Part shown: positions 34,831 to 43,499 of the stretch, piece by piece
Layout of the letters: each line of letters begins with the position of its first letter
Position numbering within the stretch: position 1 is the first letter of the stretch
Source of the DNA: Bacillota bacterium
GTDB taxonomy: Bacteria > Bacillota > Clostridia > Christensenellales > SZUA-584
DNA: 64,000 nucleotides
Assembly (NCBI GenBank): GCA_023460085.1
Contig: JAEWRI010000022.1
Span: 137,009-201,008 of the forward strand
Direction of reading: 5' to 3'
Program-made: the position numbers and the translations under genes
Notes under the pieces: model-generated
Seen by the model: only the letters and a program-made list of their open reading frames with translations
The model's database searches: none
What the model was told of the DNA's origin: nothing

Positions 34831-36900
34831 ATGAATGACAGAATTTCCGCAATGCGCGATTTCTTTATTGTGAATAAAGAGCACCATTCTTACAGACAGG
34901 AACGTACAGATCCCTTTTTTCTCGCCGAACAGGCGCAAATGGACAATCTCAGCGATTTGGAAAGAGCCGTTCTCCGTGTTCAGTATATGCTCCGCAAGGA
35001 AAAGCCCGTCGTATTTCCTTTTGAGAAAATTGCCCTGATGCGCACCGTACCCGAAACGCAGCATCTCTTTACGGACCAAGAAGAACAAACACTGCGTGCC
35101 CGGCACTGGCTTCACGAGTCGGGAGATTTAAACAACATCACGCCCGACTATATGCTGTTGATCGGTCTGGGATTCGAAGGGGCAAAGGCGGAAATCGAAA
35201 AATCGCGTCTGCGGTTTTCCGAAGATGCCCAAAAACAGCGGTTTCTCTCGGCGATGGAAGAAATGCTGAGCCTCATGCAGGAACTGGCAGATAAATATCA
35301 GGCGAAGGCGCAGGAAGTTGGAAACATAACCGTCGCAAACACGTTCTCGCGGATTCCCGCCCGCCCTGCGGAAACCCTGCTGGAAGCCATGCAGTTCTTC
35401 CGGCTGCTGCATTACGGCATGTGGTGCGCCAACAACTATCAGGTAACGATAGGCCGTGCAGATCAATACCTCTATCCGTATTACGTCAGCGATATGGCCA
35501 GCGGCAGGTACACAAGAGAAGAAATGCTTGAATTGGTTGAAGAGTTCTTTCTCTCCTTTAACCGCGACAGCGACCTGTATGACGGTGTGCAGCAGGGCGA
35601 TAACGGCCAGACGCTGGTTCTCGGCGGTTTAAATGAAGATGGCTCGGACAGCTTCAACGATCTCTCCGAGCTCATGCTTACAGCCAGTCTGGAACTGCGG
35701 CTGATAGACCCGAAGGTCAACCTGCGCGTCAGTTCCAAAACGCCGCTCAGCCGATTCATAGAAGCCACCAAAATGACACGCCAGGGTCTTGGTTTTCCGC
35801 AATACATGAACGACGATATCAACATCCCTGCGTTGATTCGCTGGGGGTACGACCGGGCCGACGCCTGTAATTATTCCGTCGCAGCCTGCTGGGAACTCAT
35901 CATCCCCGGGAAGGGCGCGGATATTCCGAACGCGGACGCGCTTTCCTTTGCGAAGGTGGTGCGCTCCGCGGCGCTGGAAAAGTTGGAATCGTGCGACACC
36001 TACGAAGAATTCGAAGCCGCCGTTCAAGCGGAACTGCGCGCCGAGACGGAGGATATGATTGAGAAAGCGTCGAAATTATATATGATCCCCTCCCCTATGC
36101 TTTCGCTTACGATGACAGGCTGTATACAGAGCGCGACAGACGCGGTATACGCATGCCAATACAGAAATATCGGCTTTCACGGCCCCGGTCTTTCCACTGC
36201 GGCCGACTCCATGGCAGCCATAAAACACTTCGTTTACGATACCCGTACCGTTTCCCCACATACGCTTGTACAAGCGCTTCTGCGCAATTATGAAGGGGAT
36301 AAGGCACTAATGATCCGGTTGAGGTATGACGCCCCTAAAATGGGCAGCGACGACAGCAGCGTCGATTCCATCAGTGTCATGCTTCTGGATACCTTCGCTG
36401 CCGCGTTGCAGGGAAAAACGAACGAGCGCGGCGGCATTTACCGGGCGGGGACGGCATCCGCAATGTATTACATGTGGTACGGCAACAAACTGGGCGCCAC
36501 GCCTGACGGAAGGCGAGAGGGCGAACCGCTCCCGTGCAACTATTCGCCCAGCCTTTTTGCCAAAACTCCCGGCCCTGTCTCCGTCATCAAATCGTTTACA
36601 AAGCAGCACCTGTTACAAGCCGCAAACGGCGGACCCCTCACCCTGGAGCTGCATGATACCGTTTTTCGCGCACCTGACAGCCTTGAGAAGGTGGCAATGC
36701 TCGTAAAGCTGTTTATCGATCGCGGAGGCCATCAGCTGCAAATCAATGCTGTTAACCGCGAAGCGATGCTGGACGCGCAGAACAGCCCGGAAAGATATCG
36801 GAATATGATCGTGCGCGTGTGGGGCTGGAGCGGCTATTTTGTGGAGCTGGACAAAGAATATCAGGATCAGATCATTCAGCGAACGGAATACGCGATTTAA
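34831..36900 (+). CDS. Glycyl-radical enzyme of the pyruvate formate-lyase family, unassigned reaction
   Basis: 689 residues, shorter than most members (750-850). The C-terminal radical site is RVWGWSGYF (Gly665), an RVxG motif with Trp where Tyr is usual. The active-site loop reads AACWELI (Cys353, Glu355): the C-x-E of the dehydratase/decarboxylase/lyase branches is kept, but Trp lies between and Ala replaces the common Gly before the Cys; PFL itself has CC. It is therefore not a pyruvate formate-lyase. The operon (sugar ABC importer, GatZ-like protein, AraC sensor) suggests a carbohydrate- or polyol-derived substrate, possibly a C-O eliminating reaction. Oxygen-sensitive, cytoplasmic. Confidence 0.92.
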   Translation: MNDRISAMRDFFIVNKEHHSYRQERTDPFFLAEQAQMDNLSDLERAVLRVQYMLRKEKPVVFPFEKIALMRTVPETQHLFTDQEEQTLRARHWLHESGDLNNITPDYMLLIGLGFEGAKAEIEKSRLRFSEDAQKQRFLSAMEEMLSLMQELADKYQAKAQEVGNITVANTFSRIPARPAETLLEAMQFFRLLHYGMWCANNYQVTIGRADQYLYPYYVSDMASGRYTREEMLELVEEFFLSFNRDSDLYDGVQQGDNGQTLVLGGLNEDGSDSFNDLSELMLTASLELRLIDPKVNLRVSSKTPLSRFIEATKMTRQGLGFPQYMNDDINIPALIRWGYDRADACNYSVAACWELIIPGKGADIPNADALSFAKVVRSAALEKLESCDTYEEFEAAVQAELRAETEDMIEKASKLYMIPSPMLSLTMTGCIQSATDAVYACQYRNIGFHGPGLSTAADSMAAIKHFVYDTRTVSPHTLVQALLRNYEGDKALMIRLRYDAPKMGSDDSSVDSISVMLLDTFAAALQGKTNERGGIYRAGTASAMYYMWYGNKLGATPDGRREGEPLPCNYSPSLFAKTPGPVSVIKSFTKQHLLQAANGGPLTLELHDTVFRAPDSLEKVAMLVKLFIDRGGHQLQINAVNREAMLDAQNSPERYRNMIVRVWGWSGYFVELDKEYQDQIIQRTEYAI

Positions 36901-36940
36901 CTAACGTACAGCTGCTTAACCGGACTGAACGGAGCAAATG

Positions 36941-39271
36941 ATGAATAAACTGTTGAGCCATGGAAAAAGCGTCATTCTGGCATGGATTTTATCCTATATG
37001 CTGATCATTGTACTTGCCGTTTTGGGCAACCTTTTTACCACAAACCGTTTCGCCAACTCTTTCAAGGAACAGATATTTAAGGATACTGCCGAGGCATTAT
37101 ATCATGCCAGCGCAAACGCGGACGACCGCATGCGCGATATTAAGAAAACCGCCCACCTGATTGGGGCCAACTCAAATCTGAATCGATTGCTGAGCGACAA
37201 TAACGGAAGTACTACTGCCATCGATTACAACAGCTTTATAACCGAGTTACGCAGCTATCAGGTGGCCAACAGTTTTATCAAGTATATATACGTATTTCCC
37301 GACAACACAGATAATGTTATATCTACTACTTTCGTTCGGGATTCCGCTTATCGTGAACAACTGCTTTCGCAATATTCCCTTGCGGACGGTGAGGATATTT
37401 CTGACGTCATTCGCGCGCCCCATTACGGTGATTTTCTGTCCATGATTGAATATGAACGGCCCTCCTCCTCCTCTTCTGTTGTAACCTATCTGCAGTCTCT
37501 GCCCGCGAACACGACCAAGCGCGTAGATGGTACGCTGATGCTGGTGATGGACAGCTCCTCCCTGCTTGCGTCCCTCAGTGCTGACATCTGGTACGATGGC
37601 AGCCATATCATAGTGATGGATAGCGGCAACAACATTATAGCCGCCAATTCCGCAGTCGACCTTGACGGAGTAGTAAGCTACGATATGCTGGAAGGCAGCC
37701 CGGACAGATTCGATATTAAGTTGAATGGGGAAGAACACACTGTGCTTCAAGCGACATCAGAAGTGAACACATGGAAATATATTGTCATTCTCCCTACCGA
37801 AGTAATGATACAAGATGTCAGGAACGTTCAGCGGTTTTTCCTTGAAAGCCTCATTATTACACTTGCGCTTGGATTCGTCGCCTCCATTTTCCTTGCGCGC
37901 AGAAATTATCTGCCGCTGAAAATACTGATGAAATCCGTGGAGAGCGACGCGGGTATTGCGTTTGGCGGCGGTGTAAACGAGTTTCAATATTTGCAAACCG
38001 CCGTTACCTCCGCCCTCGCGGAAAAGGAAGCGCAAAAAAGCGCATATAAAAATCAGCTCATACGGCTGCGCTCCGGATACTTTGCAGGCATTATGAAGAA
38101 TGAATTGGATGCCGAGCTTACAATGGACGATATGCTGAAAGCTTGCGACATCAATTTCCGTTTTGAAAAATTCGCCCTGCTGCTTATTAGTATTAAAGGG
38201 GTATATGGGAAACCTCCGGGAAGCCGCAGAGATCCCAGAGAGAAGGAGAGCAAATCCATTGTCGCCAGTGTTTTCGAGGAGTTCATCAACAAGAACCATG
38301 ATGGGTTTGTAATAAACGTTGATGAAATGCAGGTGGCCGTATGGAACTTTCCCAATAACGCGACTAACCGCGAAATACGGGATGATATACTGCATGTCAC
38401 AGAGGAATGCCTTGAATTCCTGCAGAACACCTGTGATACCACAGTGACGGTAACCGCCAGTTCCCCCTTCCTGTCGCTCACGGATTTGAGCGGCGCGTAC
38501 AAGGAAGTCTTCACTGGTATGGAGTACTGTGTGATTATGGGCTTAATCGGTCTGCATTTCAGCGAGGATATCCGCTACGGACAGCTTAATACCGAGACCT
38601 ACCATTACTACTATCCTCTGCAGCTTGAGATACAGATGACGAACTTGATTAAGTGCGGAGATTACGCGGGAGCGAAGCACATACTGGACGAATTCTTCCG
38701 TGTTAATTTTGAAGAGCTCTCATTGCCGCAGCCCATTATGAAGTGCTTCATGTTCAATTTGACAAGCACGATGTTGAAGACCGTCTATGAGCTTGATATC
38801 ATGGAAGAAGAATCGGAAATCTCGAATTCCATCGATCTGATGCTTTCCTGCCATTCTGTAACGGAAATATATGAAGAAGCGAAGCATGTGATGGCAGCGC
38901 TCTGCAATCATAAGGGACAGGGCTGCTCCTCGCACAGCTTCCTTTCGGAGACTCAGATATTTGTACAGAAGCATTATTCAGACGTCAATCTGAGCATTAC
39001 AATGATCGCCGGGCATTTTAATCTGACGCCTTCTTACCTGTCCAAGAAATTCAAGAGTCTGACGGGTGGCGGTCTGCCGGAATATATCAATCAGGTGCGC
39101 CTGGATAAAGCCAAGTCCATGCTCATCCATACAAAATGCGGGGTTGGCGCTATCGCCACGGCATGCGGTTTTATCAACAGCAATACCTTTATCCGTGTTT
39201 TCAAAAAATTCGAGGGGATTACGCCGCGCACCTACCGCGATACCGGAACTGCTGAACATCTGCATGACTGA
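36941..39271 (+). CDS. Membrane-anchored AraC-family sensor/regulator
   Basis: 776 residues from the second ATG (36941), spaced better from GGAG than the first. Membrane segment 1 at about 12-34, an extracellular Cache-like domain (about 35-285), membrane segment 2 at about 290-313 (LESLIITLALGFVASIFLARR), a cytoplasmic linker region, and a C-terminal AraC double HTH (about 670-765: VNLSITMIAGHFNLTPSYLSKKFKSLTG starts it, IATACGFINSNTFIRVFKKF is the second HTH). Such one-protein sensors detect an extracellular sugar and activate the neighbouring transport operon; here the likely target is the importer and glycyl-radical genes just upstream. Confidence 0.9.
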   Translation: MNKLLSHGKSVILAWILSYMLIIVLAVLGNLFTTNRFANSFKEQIFKDTAEALYHASANADDRMRDIKKTAHLIGANSNLNRLLSDNNGSTTAIDYNSFITELRSYQVANSFIKYIYVFPDNTDNVISTTFVRDSAYREQLLSQYSLADGEDISDVIRAPHYGDFLSMIEYERPSSSSSVVTYLQSLPANTTKRVDGTLMLVMDSSSLLASLSADIWYDGSHIIVMDSGNNIIAANSAVDLDGVVSYDMLEGSPDRFDIKLNGEEHTVLQATSEVNTWKYIVILPTEVMIQDVRNVQRFFLESLIITLALGFVASIFLARRNYLPLKILMKSVESDAGIAFGGGVNEFQYLQTAVTSALAEKEAQKSAYKNQLIRLRSGYFAGIMKNELDAELTMDDMLKACDINFRFEKFALLLISIKGVYGKPPGSRRDPREKESKSIVASVFEEFINKNHDGFVINVDEMQVAVWNFPNNATNREIRDDILHVTEECLEFLQNTCDTTVTVTASSPFLSLTDLSGAYKEVFTGMEYCVIMGLIGLHFSEDIRYGQLNTETYHYYYPLQLEIQMTNLIKCGDYAGAKHILDEFFRVNFEELSLPQPIMKCFMFNLTSTMLKTVYELDIMEEESEISNSIDLMLSCHSVTEIYEEAKHVMAALCNHKGQGCSSHSFLSETQIFVQKHYSDVNLSITMIAGHFNLTPSYLSKKFKSLTGGGLPEYINQVRLDKAKSMLIHTKCGVGAIATACGFINSNTFIRVFKKFEGITPRTYRDTGTAEHLHD

Positions 39272-39344
39272 GACAATGGCATCTTGAATTGCCGATGATG
39301 CCAGCGCAACAGGGATAAATGTATATCCCCCTAAATGTTTGGAG

Positions 39345-39373
39345 TTGGCATTTAAGGTTTTGTGGGGTATAAT
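39345..39373 (+). promoter_or_regulatory. Promoter of the ABC-F gene
   Basis: TTGGCA (39345-39350), 17-bp spacer, TATAAT (39368-39373). Transcription start about 39380. Confidence 0.8.
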
Positions 39374-39396
39374 AATAAAAGTTTTTTATCGTTATG

Positions 39397-39432
39397 AAGG
39401 GCTTGAAGATCACTTCAAAAGCCTTTTATTTT
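39397..39432 (+). terminator. Leader terminator (attenuator) of the ABC-F gene
   Basis: In the roughly 75-nt leader, GGCTT-GAAG (39400-39408) pairs with CTTC-AA-AAGCC (39413-39423), and a T-rich tract TTTTATTTT follows. It lies between promoter and ribosome site (GGAGG, 39444-39448), the layout of antibiotic-responsive attenuation. Confidence 0.6.
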
Positions 39433-39453
39433 GTCAAATTATGCGGAGGATTT

Positions 39454-41007
39454 ATGAGTATATTAAACGTCGAACATGTAACCCATGGCTTTGGAGCCAG
39501 GTGCATTTTAGAAGATGCATCTTTCCGCCTTTTAAAGGGCGAACATGTTGGACTGGTCGGCGCCAATGGCGAAGGAAAATCCACATTTTTAAATATCATT
39601 ACCGGCAGGCTTATGCCAGACCAAGGCACGGTTGAGTGGTGTAATCGTGTGACGACTGGTTACCTTGATCAGTACACGACCCTGACCAAGGGAAAGACAA
39701 TCCGTGAGGTCCTGCGTGAAGCCTTTCAATATATGGTCGACCTTGAAACCGAAATGAATGCGATGTACGACCGTATGGCATCCTGCAGCGAAGATGAGAT
39801 GACCTTGCTCTTAGAAGAAGCCGGTGACATACAACACAACCTTGAGCATAATGGTTACTACACCATTGACTTTAAAATCGAGGAGATTGCGAACGGGCTT
39901 GGTCTTTGTGATATCGGGTTAGATCGCGATGTTACAGACCTTAGCGGAGGTCAACGTGTAAAAGTATTACTTACCAAGCTGCTGCTTCAAAACCCGATGA
40001 TACTCATTTTGGACGAGCCGACGAATTTTTTAGATGAAAACCACATTGTATGGTTGAAAAACTATTTGCAGGAGTACGAAAATGCCTTCATAGTGGTATC
40101 GCATGATGTATCTTTTTTAAATGATGTCGTAAATGTTATATATCACGTCGAAAACGCCCAGTTTACACGATATACAGGAAATTATGAGCAGTTTCAAGAA
40201 ATGTACAACCTGAAAAAGCTTCAGTTGGAAAAAGCGTATGAACGCCAGCAAAAAGAGATTGGCCAATTGGAAGATTTCATAGCACGCAACAAGGCGCGCG
40301 TGGCTACTTCCAATATGGCCAAAAGCCGTCAGAAGAAGCTGGACAAGATGGAAATCATCGAGCGCGTAAAAGAAAAAATAAAGCCAACCTTCAAGTTTTC
40401 CGAAGCGAGAACACCGGGAAAAATGATAGTGAGCGCGCAGGATTTGGTTTTGGGTTATGGTGAGCCTTTGACAAAACCCATCAACATCATGCTGGAGAGG
40501 AGCCAGAAGGTGGCTATCAAAGGCGTTAACGGGCTCGGCAAATCCACATTGTTAAAAACGTTACTGGGCATGATACCTCCGGTTTCGGGCGAATGTGAGC
40601 TTGACCCATATGTACATCCAGGTTATTTCGAACAAGAAGAGGTGTTAAGCGATAGGACTGCGCTCGATGAAATATGGGCTGAATTCCCGAGTTTGACAAA
40701 CGCAGAGGTTCGGGCCGCGCTTGCCAGGTGCGGGCTGACCACAAATCATATCACCAGTCAGATGAAAGTACTGTCGGGGGGAGAAAATGCAAAGGTCCGC
40801 ATTTGCAAGTTGATGCTTAAGGATGTGAACTTCTTGGTGCTGGACGAACCTACAAATCATCTTGATACTGACGCAAAGGAAGCGCTTCAAAAAGCCATTA
40901 TCGAATTTAAAGGAACTGTTTTGCTGGTTTGTCATGAACCAGAGTTTTATGAAAGCTGGGTAACCCATGTCTGGAATGTGGAGAATTGGACAAATAAGAT
41001 AGTATAA
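39454..41007 (+). CDS. ABC-F family ATPase (ribosome-associated)
   Basis: 517 residues from the ATG at 39454 (GGAGG before it). Two ATPase domains in one chain without membrane segments: GANGEGKST (36-44) with LSGGQRVKV and LILDEPTNFLDENH; then GVNGLGKST with LSGGENAKV and LVLDEPTNHLD. The charged helical linker between them (about 240-310) is the P-site tRNA-interacting region. Members either protect ribosomes from antibiotics (Vga/Lsa/Msr/VmlR) or assist translation (EttA-like). The attenuator suggests the first, but the spectrum cannot be read. Lower GC than the genes upstream, which hints at acquisition. Confidence 0.9.
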   Translation: MSILNVEHVTHGFGARCILEDASFRLLKGEHVGLVGANGEGKSTFLNIITGRLMPDQGTVEWCNRVTTGYLDQYTTLTKGKTIREVLREAFQYMVDLETEMNAMYDRMASCSEDEMTLLLEEAGDIQHNLEHNGYYTIDFKIEEIANGLGLCDIGLDRDVTDLSGGQRVKVLLTKLLLQNPMILILDEPTNFLDENHIVWLKNYLQEYENAFIVVSHDVSFLNDVVNVIYHVENAQFTRYTGNYEQFQEMYNLKKLQLEKAYERQQKEIGQLEDFIARNKARVATSNMAKSRQKKLDKMEIIERVKEKIKPTFKFSEARTPGKMIVSAQDLVLGYGEPLTKPINIMLERSQKVAIKGVNGLGKSTLLKTLLGMIPPVSGECELDPYVHPGYFEQEEVLSDRTALDEIWAEFPSLTNAEVRAALARCGLTTNHITSQMKVLSGGENAKVRICKLMLKDVNFLVLDEPTNHLDTDAKEALQKAIIEFKGTVLLVCHEPEFYESWVTHVWNVENWTNKIV

Positions 41008-41091
41008 GCTTCAGATGTATGCGCACCATACTTCCTGATATAGAAACCCAGACTTCGCCTGCTTACCTCCGAACATCATCCCGATGTGTGA

Positions 41092-41238
41092 ATCTACCGC
41101 GGCAATGGTACCCCATGGGCAGGTTTGCCCTGCGCAGTTTACCCAAAGCATGAAAGCCGCTTCGAGGACTATCTATCTGCAAGATCGAAGCTGAATCTCG
41201 AGGCCTATATGATAAATAGATTGGACTTCGTTTGTTAA
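41092..41238 (+). pseudogene. Possible C-terminal gene remnant
   Basis: A frame open from a stop just before 41092 to TAA at 41236-41238 encodes a plausible protein tail with YPKHESRFEDYLSARSKLNL, but has no start or ribosome site. It may be the end of a decayed gene between the ABC-F gene and attL. Family not recognised; could be chance. Confidence 0.25.
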
Positions 41239-41246
41239 TAAAGAAA

Positions 41247-41276
41247 AAAGCTTATCATTTCTCAACAATAAGCTTT
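41247..41276 (-). terminator. Original tRNA-Glu terminator, displaced
   Basis: Minus-strand 9-bp arms (41268-41276 and 41247-41255) followed by a T-rich tract; it lies 6 nt past the attL repeat, where the tRNA 3' end would have been before integration. Confidence 0.75.
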
Positions 41277-41281
41277 GTTAT

Positions 41282-41307
41282 TTGGTACCTCCTAGGGGAA
41301 TCGAACC
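41282..41307. repeat. attL: 26-bp copy of the tRNA-Glu 3' end
   Basis: Identical over 26 bp to 63726-63751, the CCA end and T-arm of tRNA-Glu. The identity ends abruptly at 41308, so this is a truncated tRNA copy and marks the left edge of the prophage. Confidence 0.92.
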
Positions 41308-41382
41308 ACTAGTTATGCCTTTAATATTCAACAATACTGGCTTTTTGGCATATTTCGTGGCATATTTTATTCTATTAAATTA

Positions 41383-41676
41383 TTATTTATCTGTGTTCTT
41401 AGCTATCTGCCCTATTCCTAAAAATAATAGCCCAAACAAATAACTGAATAAACCTAACACCGCAATGCTAAATAATAGTGCACTAATTGGTAGGTTGTCA
41501 ATTATATTTTCTGCAAAAGTGCCATCACCCCAACTGCTTGAACTAATAGCAACACTAATTATATCAAGTACAAAAACGATAATTGCAATTAGCATTACTC
41601 TTAATCCTAACTTGTTAAAAAAGCCGCCTTTCCTTAATAATAAGTCACTATTCTTTTCTGCCGCTTTAGTACCCAT
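41383..41676 (-). CDS. Small two-helix membrane protein, prophage left end
   Basis: 97 residues from an ATG with AAAGGAG about 9 nt before it. A basic N-terminal tail, membrane segment 1 (RVMLIAIIVFVLDIISVAI, about 26-44), a short acidic outer loop, and membrane segment 2 (ISALLFSIAVLGLFSYLFGLLF). It is divergent from a ribbon-helix-helix gene 118 nt away. Family unknown; candidates are a superinfection-exclusion protein or a toxic membrane protein controlled by its neighbour. It lies beyond the lysis genes, a usual place for lysogeny-expressed cargo. Confidence 0.7.
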   Translation of the reverse strand: MGTKAAEKNSDLLLRKGGFFNKLGLRVMLIAIIVFVLDIISVAISSSSWGDGTFAENIIDNLPISALLFSIAVLGLFSYLFGLLFLGIGQIAKNTDK

Positions 41677-41793
41677 TCTTCTTTCTCCTTTTGAATATAA
41701 TTAATAGTTACAGACCACTATAAATATTAATATATTTTAGCTTCTACTGTCAATATAGAATAGAAATATTAATAGATATTAGGAGTAACTACA

Positions 41794-41973
41794 ATGGACA
41801 GTAAAATAAAAATTACGAAAAAAGGCGAAGATGGATATAAAATAGTTTCCCTTCGCATTAAAGAAGATTTACTTAATCAGGTTGATGTAATAGCCACTGA
41901 AACTAAGCGTTCCCGCAATGAAGTTATGAATATCATTATTGAAAAGGCTATCCGCAATATAGAAATTGAGTAA
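41794..41973 (+). CDS. Ribbon-helix-helix (Arc/CopG-like) DNA-binding protein
   Basis: 59 residues from an ATG with AGGAG about 9 nt before it. KIVSLRIKEDLLNQVDVIA and RSRNEVMNIIIEKAI give the strand and two helices of the RHH fold. It is a clear paralogue of the protein at 60305-60505 (shared KKxGEDG, RIKE, SRNE, NII). Plus strand, against most of the prophage, so probably expressed from the lysogen. It may repress the divergent membrane-protein gene. Confidence 0.8.
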   Translation: MDSKIKITKKGEDGYKIVSLRIKEDLLNQVDVIATETKRSRNEVMNIIIEKAIRNIEIE

Positions 41974-41976
41974 TAA

Positions 41977-42005
41977 AAAAAAGGAAGGCTTGCGGCCTTC
42001 CTTTT
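41977..42005. terminator. Bidirectional terminator
   Basis: Ten-bp hairpin with GGAAGGC/GCCTTCC core between A- and T-runs, placed between the convergent RHH gene and holin gene; works for both strands. Confidence 0.85.
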
Positions 42006-42009
42006 AAAT

Positions 42010-42288
42010 TTATGCTTTAATCTTACTAATTACTTCTGATACAGCAGAACTACCAGACATTAATACAAAGCCTGTAGTAGCCATTCCAAGCGGCGTTACA
42101 GCTTGATATAGGCCAATCGCTGATACTAAATCTAATCCAAAGCCAAAAGCCAGCACAAAGGCGAATACAGCCGCTAAACCAATAGTGATATACTTACCAA
42201 AGCTTAAATCCACCCAAAGCGGCTTAAATCTATCAATAACATACCACATAACCATTGATAACCCAATGATTAAAGTTAACATTTCCAT
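42010..42288 (-). CDS. Phage holin
   Basis: 92 residues from the ATG at 42288 (GGGAGG of the endolysin end 9 nt before it). Membrane segments at about 3-20 (MLTLIIGLSMVMWYVIDRF), 33-52 (YITIGLAAVFAFVLAFGFGL) and a weaker third, with a short charged C-terminus. The gene directly follows the endolysin gene. Holins form pores that time lysis and release the lysin. Confidence 0.8.
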   Translation of the reverse strand: MEMLTLIIGLSMVMWYVIDRFKPLWVDLSFGKYITIGLAAVFAFVLAFGFGLDLVSAIGLYQAVTPLGMATTGFVLMSGSSAVSEVISKIKA

Positions 42289-42293
42289 TCCTT

Positions 42294-43052
42294 TTAACCC
42301 TCCCATTTATAACCCATAGTGGTTATAGTTTGCTTTCCTGCTTTGCCATCAACCTTAATCTTCTTAGCTTTCTGAAAAGCTAAAACTCCTGCTTCTGTCT
42401 TACTGCCAAAAATACCATCTTCAGCACCGCAACTATACCCAAGCTTATTTAGGGTTTTTTGAAGCAATCTAATATCTTCACCTTCCATCTGTGGTGAAAG
42501 CTTCTTCAATACTCGATTAAAGATAACTGCGGCAGTAGCTTCAATTTCATCTTTAAAGTAAGTTGGTCTGCCGTAAGTGTTCCAGCCGCCTTGACTTAAA
42601 GGACGTTTTACAACACCATAGGCACTACCCCTAGCTTCAATTACATTTAAAGCATCGTCAACCACATAACCAATATGATAGGCTTTACCCTTCTTAGTGC
42701 CGGTCTTATAGGTTTTAAATACCCAATCACCTTTCTTTAGTTCTGCCTTAGAAAGAATTGTGCATTTACCTTTAAGGCCGTTTGCGTTCATATCAACCTT
42801 GATAATACCTAGCTTCTGCAAGCTGTAGATACCCAAGCCGCTACAATCAAAGGCTTTTAACATCTCACCAAAACCAGCTTCAACTTGTTTCTTCCAATAA
42901 GCTACAGCACTGTTGCCGGTTGAAGTGGTCTTAGCACATTTCTTAATCCAAGCTTCTGTAATAGTTGGTTTTGTTTGGCCTTGTGCACCCCAAACATAGA
43001 TAGAATGGTTTTTTACTTCCAGTTCTAATAGTTCAATAAATTCTTTTAACAT
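42294..43052 (-). CDS. Endolysin: NlpC/P60-type domain plus peptidoglycan-binding domain
   Basis: 252 residues. N-terminal papain-like NlpC/P60-type domain: FDCSGLGIYSLQKLG (Cys nucleophile), AYHIGYVVDD (His) and NVIEARGSAYG. The C-terminal 70 residues form a PG-binding-1 domain (EDIRLLQKTLNKLGYSCGAEDGIFGSKTEAGVLAFQKAKKI, quoted here by its start EDIRLLQKTLNKLGY). It cuts peptide bonds of host peptidoglycan. No signal peptide, so export depends on the holin. Confidence 0.92.
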   Translation of the reverse strand: MLKEFIELLELEVKNHSIYVWGAQGQTKPTITEAWIKKCAKTTSTGNSAVAYWKKQVEAGFGEMLKAFDCSGLGIYSLQKLGIIKVDMNANGLKGKCTILSKAELKKGDWVFKTYKTGTKKGKAYHIGYVVDDALNVIEARGSAYGVVKRPLSQGGWNTYGRPTYFKDEIEATAAVIFNRVLKKLSPQMEGEDIRLLQKTLNKLGYSCGAEDGIFGSKTEAGVLAFQKAKKIKVDGKAGKQTITTMGYKWEG

Positions 43053-43063
43053 CTCCTTCCCTC

Positions 43064-43381
43064 CTATTGTTGTCGCAATACTGCGGCACGTTCATCATAA
43101 AGCTTCTGTAATTCCTCACATTGCTTTCTATACTCTGTAAAGGCCTGTTTCAACTCTCCATTCATTTGTTCACCATTAACCTTGCGGCAAAGTAAATCAT
43201 CATAAATCAATTCGTATCGTTCGCATGAAGCTTTTTGAACATATATATCTGCATCAATTTTCTTTATTTGTGCATTATTCTTTTCTGCCTTGCTTAATCT
43301 GCTTTTTAGATAGATAGTTACAATTCCGGTAGAACCAAACAAAGCACCTACAAAAGCTATAATTATTGCTGTCCAATCCAT
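43064..43381 (-). CDS. Small membrane-anchored lysis-module protein
   Basis: 105 residues: one N-terminal membrane segment (DWTAIIIAFVGALFGSTGIVTIYL) followed by a long charged coiled coil. This is the layout of XhlA/hemolysin-like lysis helpers and of some holin partners. It stands between the tail-fibre genes and the endolysin, 11 nt from the latter. Confidence 0.75.
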   Translation of the reverse strand: MDWTAIIIAFVGALFGSTGIVTIYLKSRLSKAEKNNAQIKKIDADIYVQKASCERYELIYDDLLCRKVNGEQMNGELKQAFTEYRKQCEELQKLYDERAAVLRQQ

Positions 43382-43398
43382 TTGCTGTACCTCATAGT

Positions 43399-43430
43399 AA
43401 ATGGGATAATGCGTTTACATTATCCCATTT
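43399..43430 (-). terminator. Strong hairpin around the stop codon of the 23-residue ORF
   Basis: Perfect 13-bp arms (43399-43411 and 43418-43430) with a 6-nt loop holding the TAA; no T-run on the minus strand beyond TTT. May attenuate or protect the mRNA entering the lysis genes. Confidence 0.6.
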
Positions 43431-43486
43431 ATTGCATATAGTAATTTTGTTAGAAAGTTAGTAATTAACTTATCAATCTTCTTCAT
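43415..43486 (-). CDS. 23-residue phage peptide
   Basis: ATG at 43486 preceded by GGAGGT 7 nt away; stop at 43415. The peptide (MKKIDKLITNFL then TKLLYAINGIM) is an amphipathic basic helix. Placed between fibre and lysis genes, where XkdX-like micro-proteins are found in Firmicutes phages. Supported by the ribosome site only. Confidence 0.5.
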   Translation of the reverse strand: MKKIDKLITNFLTKLLYAINGIM

Positions 43487-43499
43487 CCTTTTACCTCCG

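Noticed and set aside
34831..36900. Naming the glycyl-radical enzyme pyruvate formate-lyase (pflB)
   Set aside because: The active-site loop has a single Cys followed by W-E instead of the Cys-Cys pair needed for pyruvate cleavage, and the context is sugar uptake.
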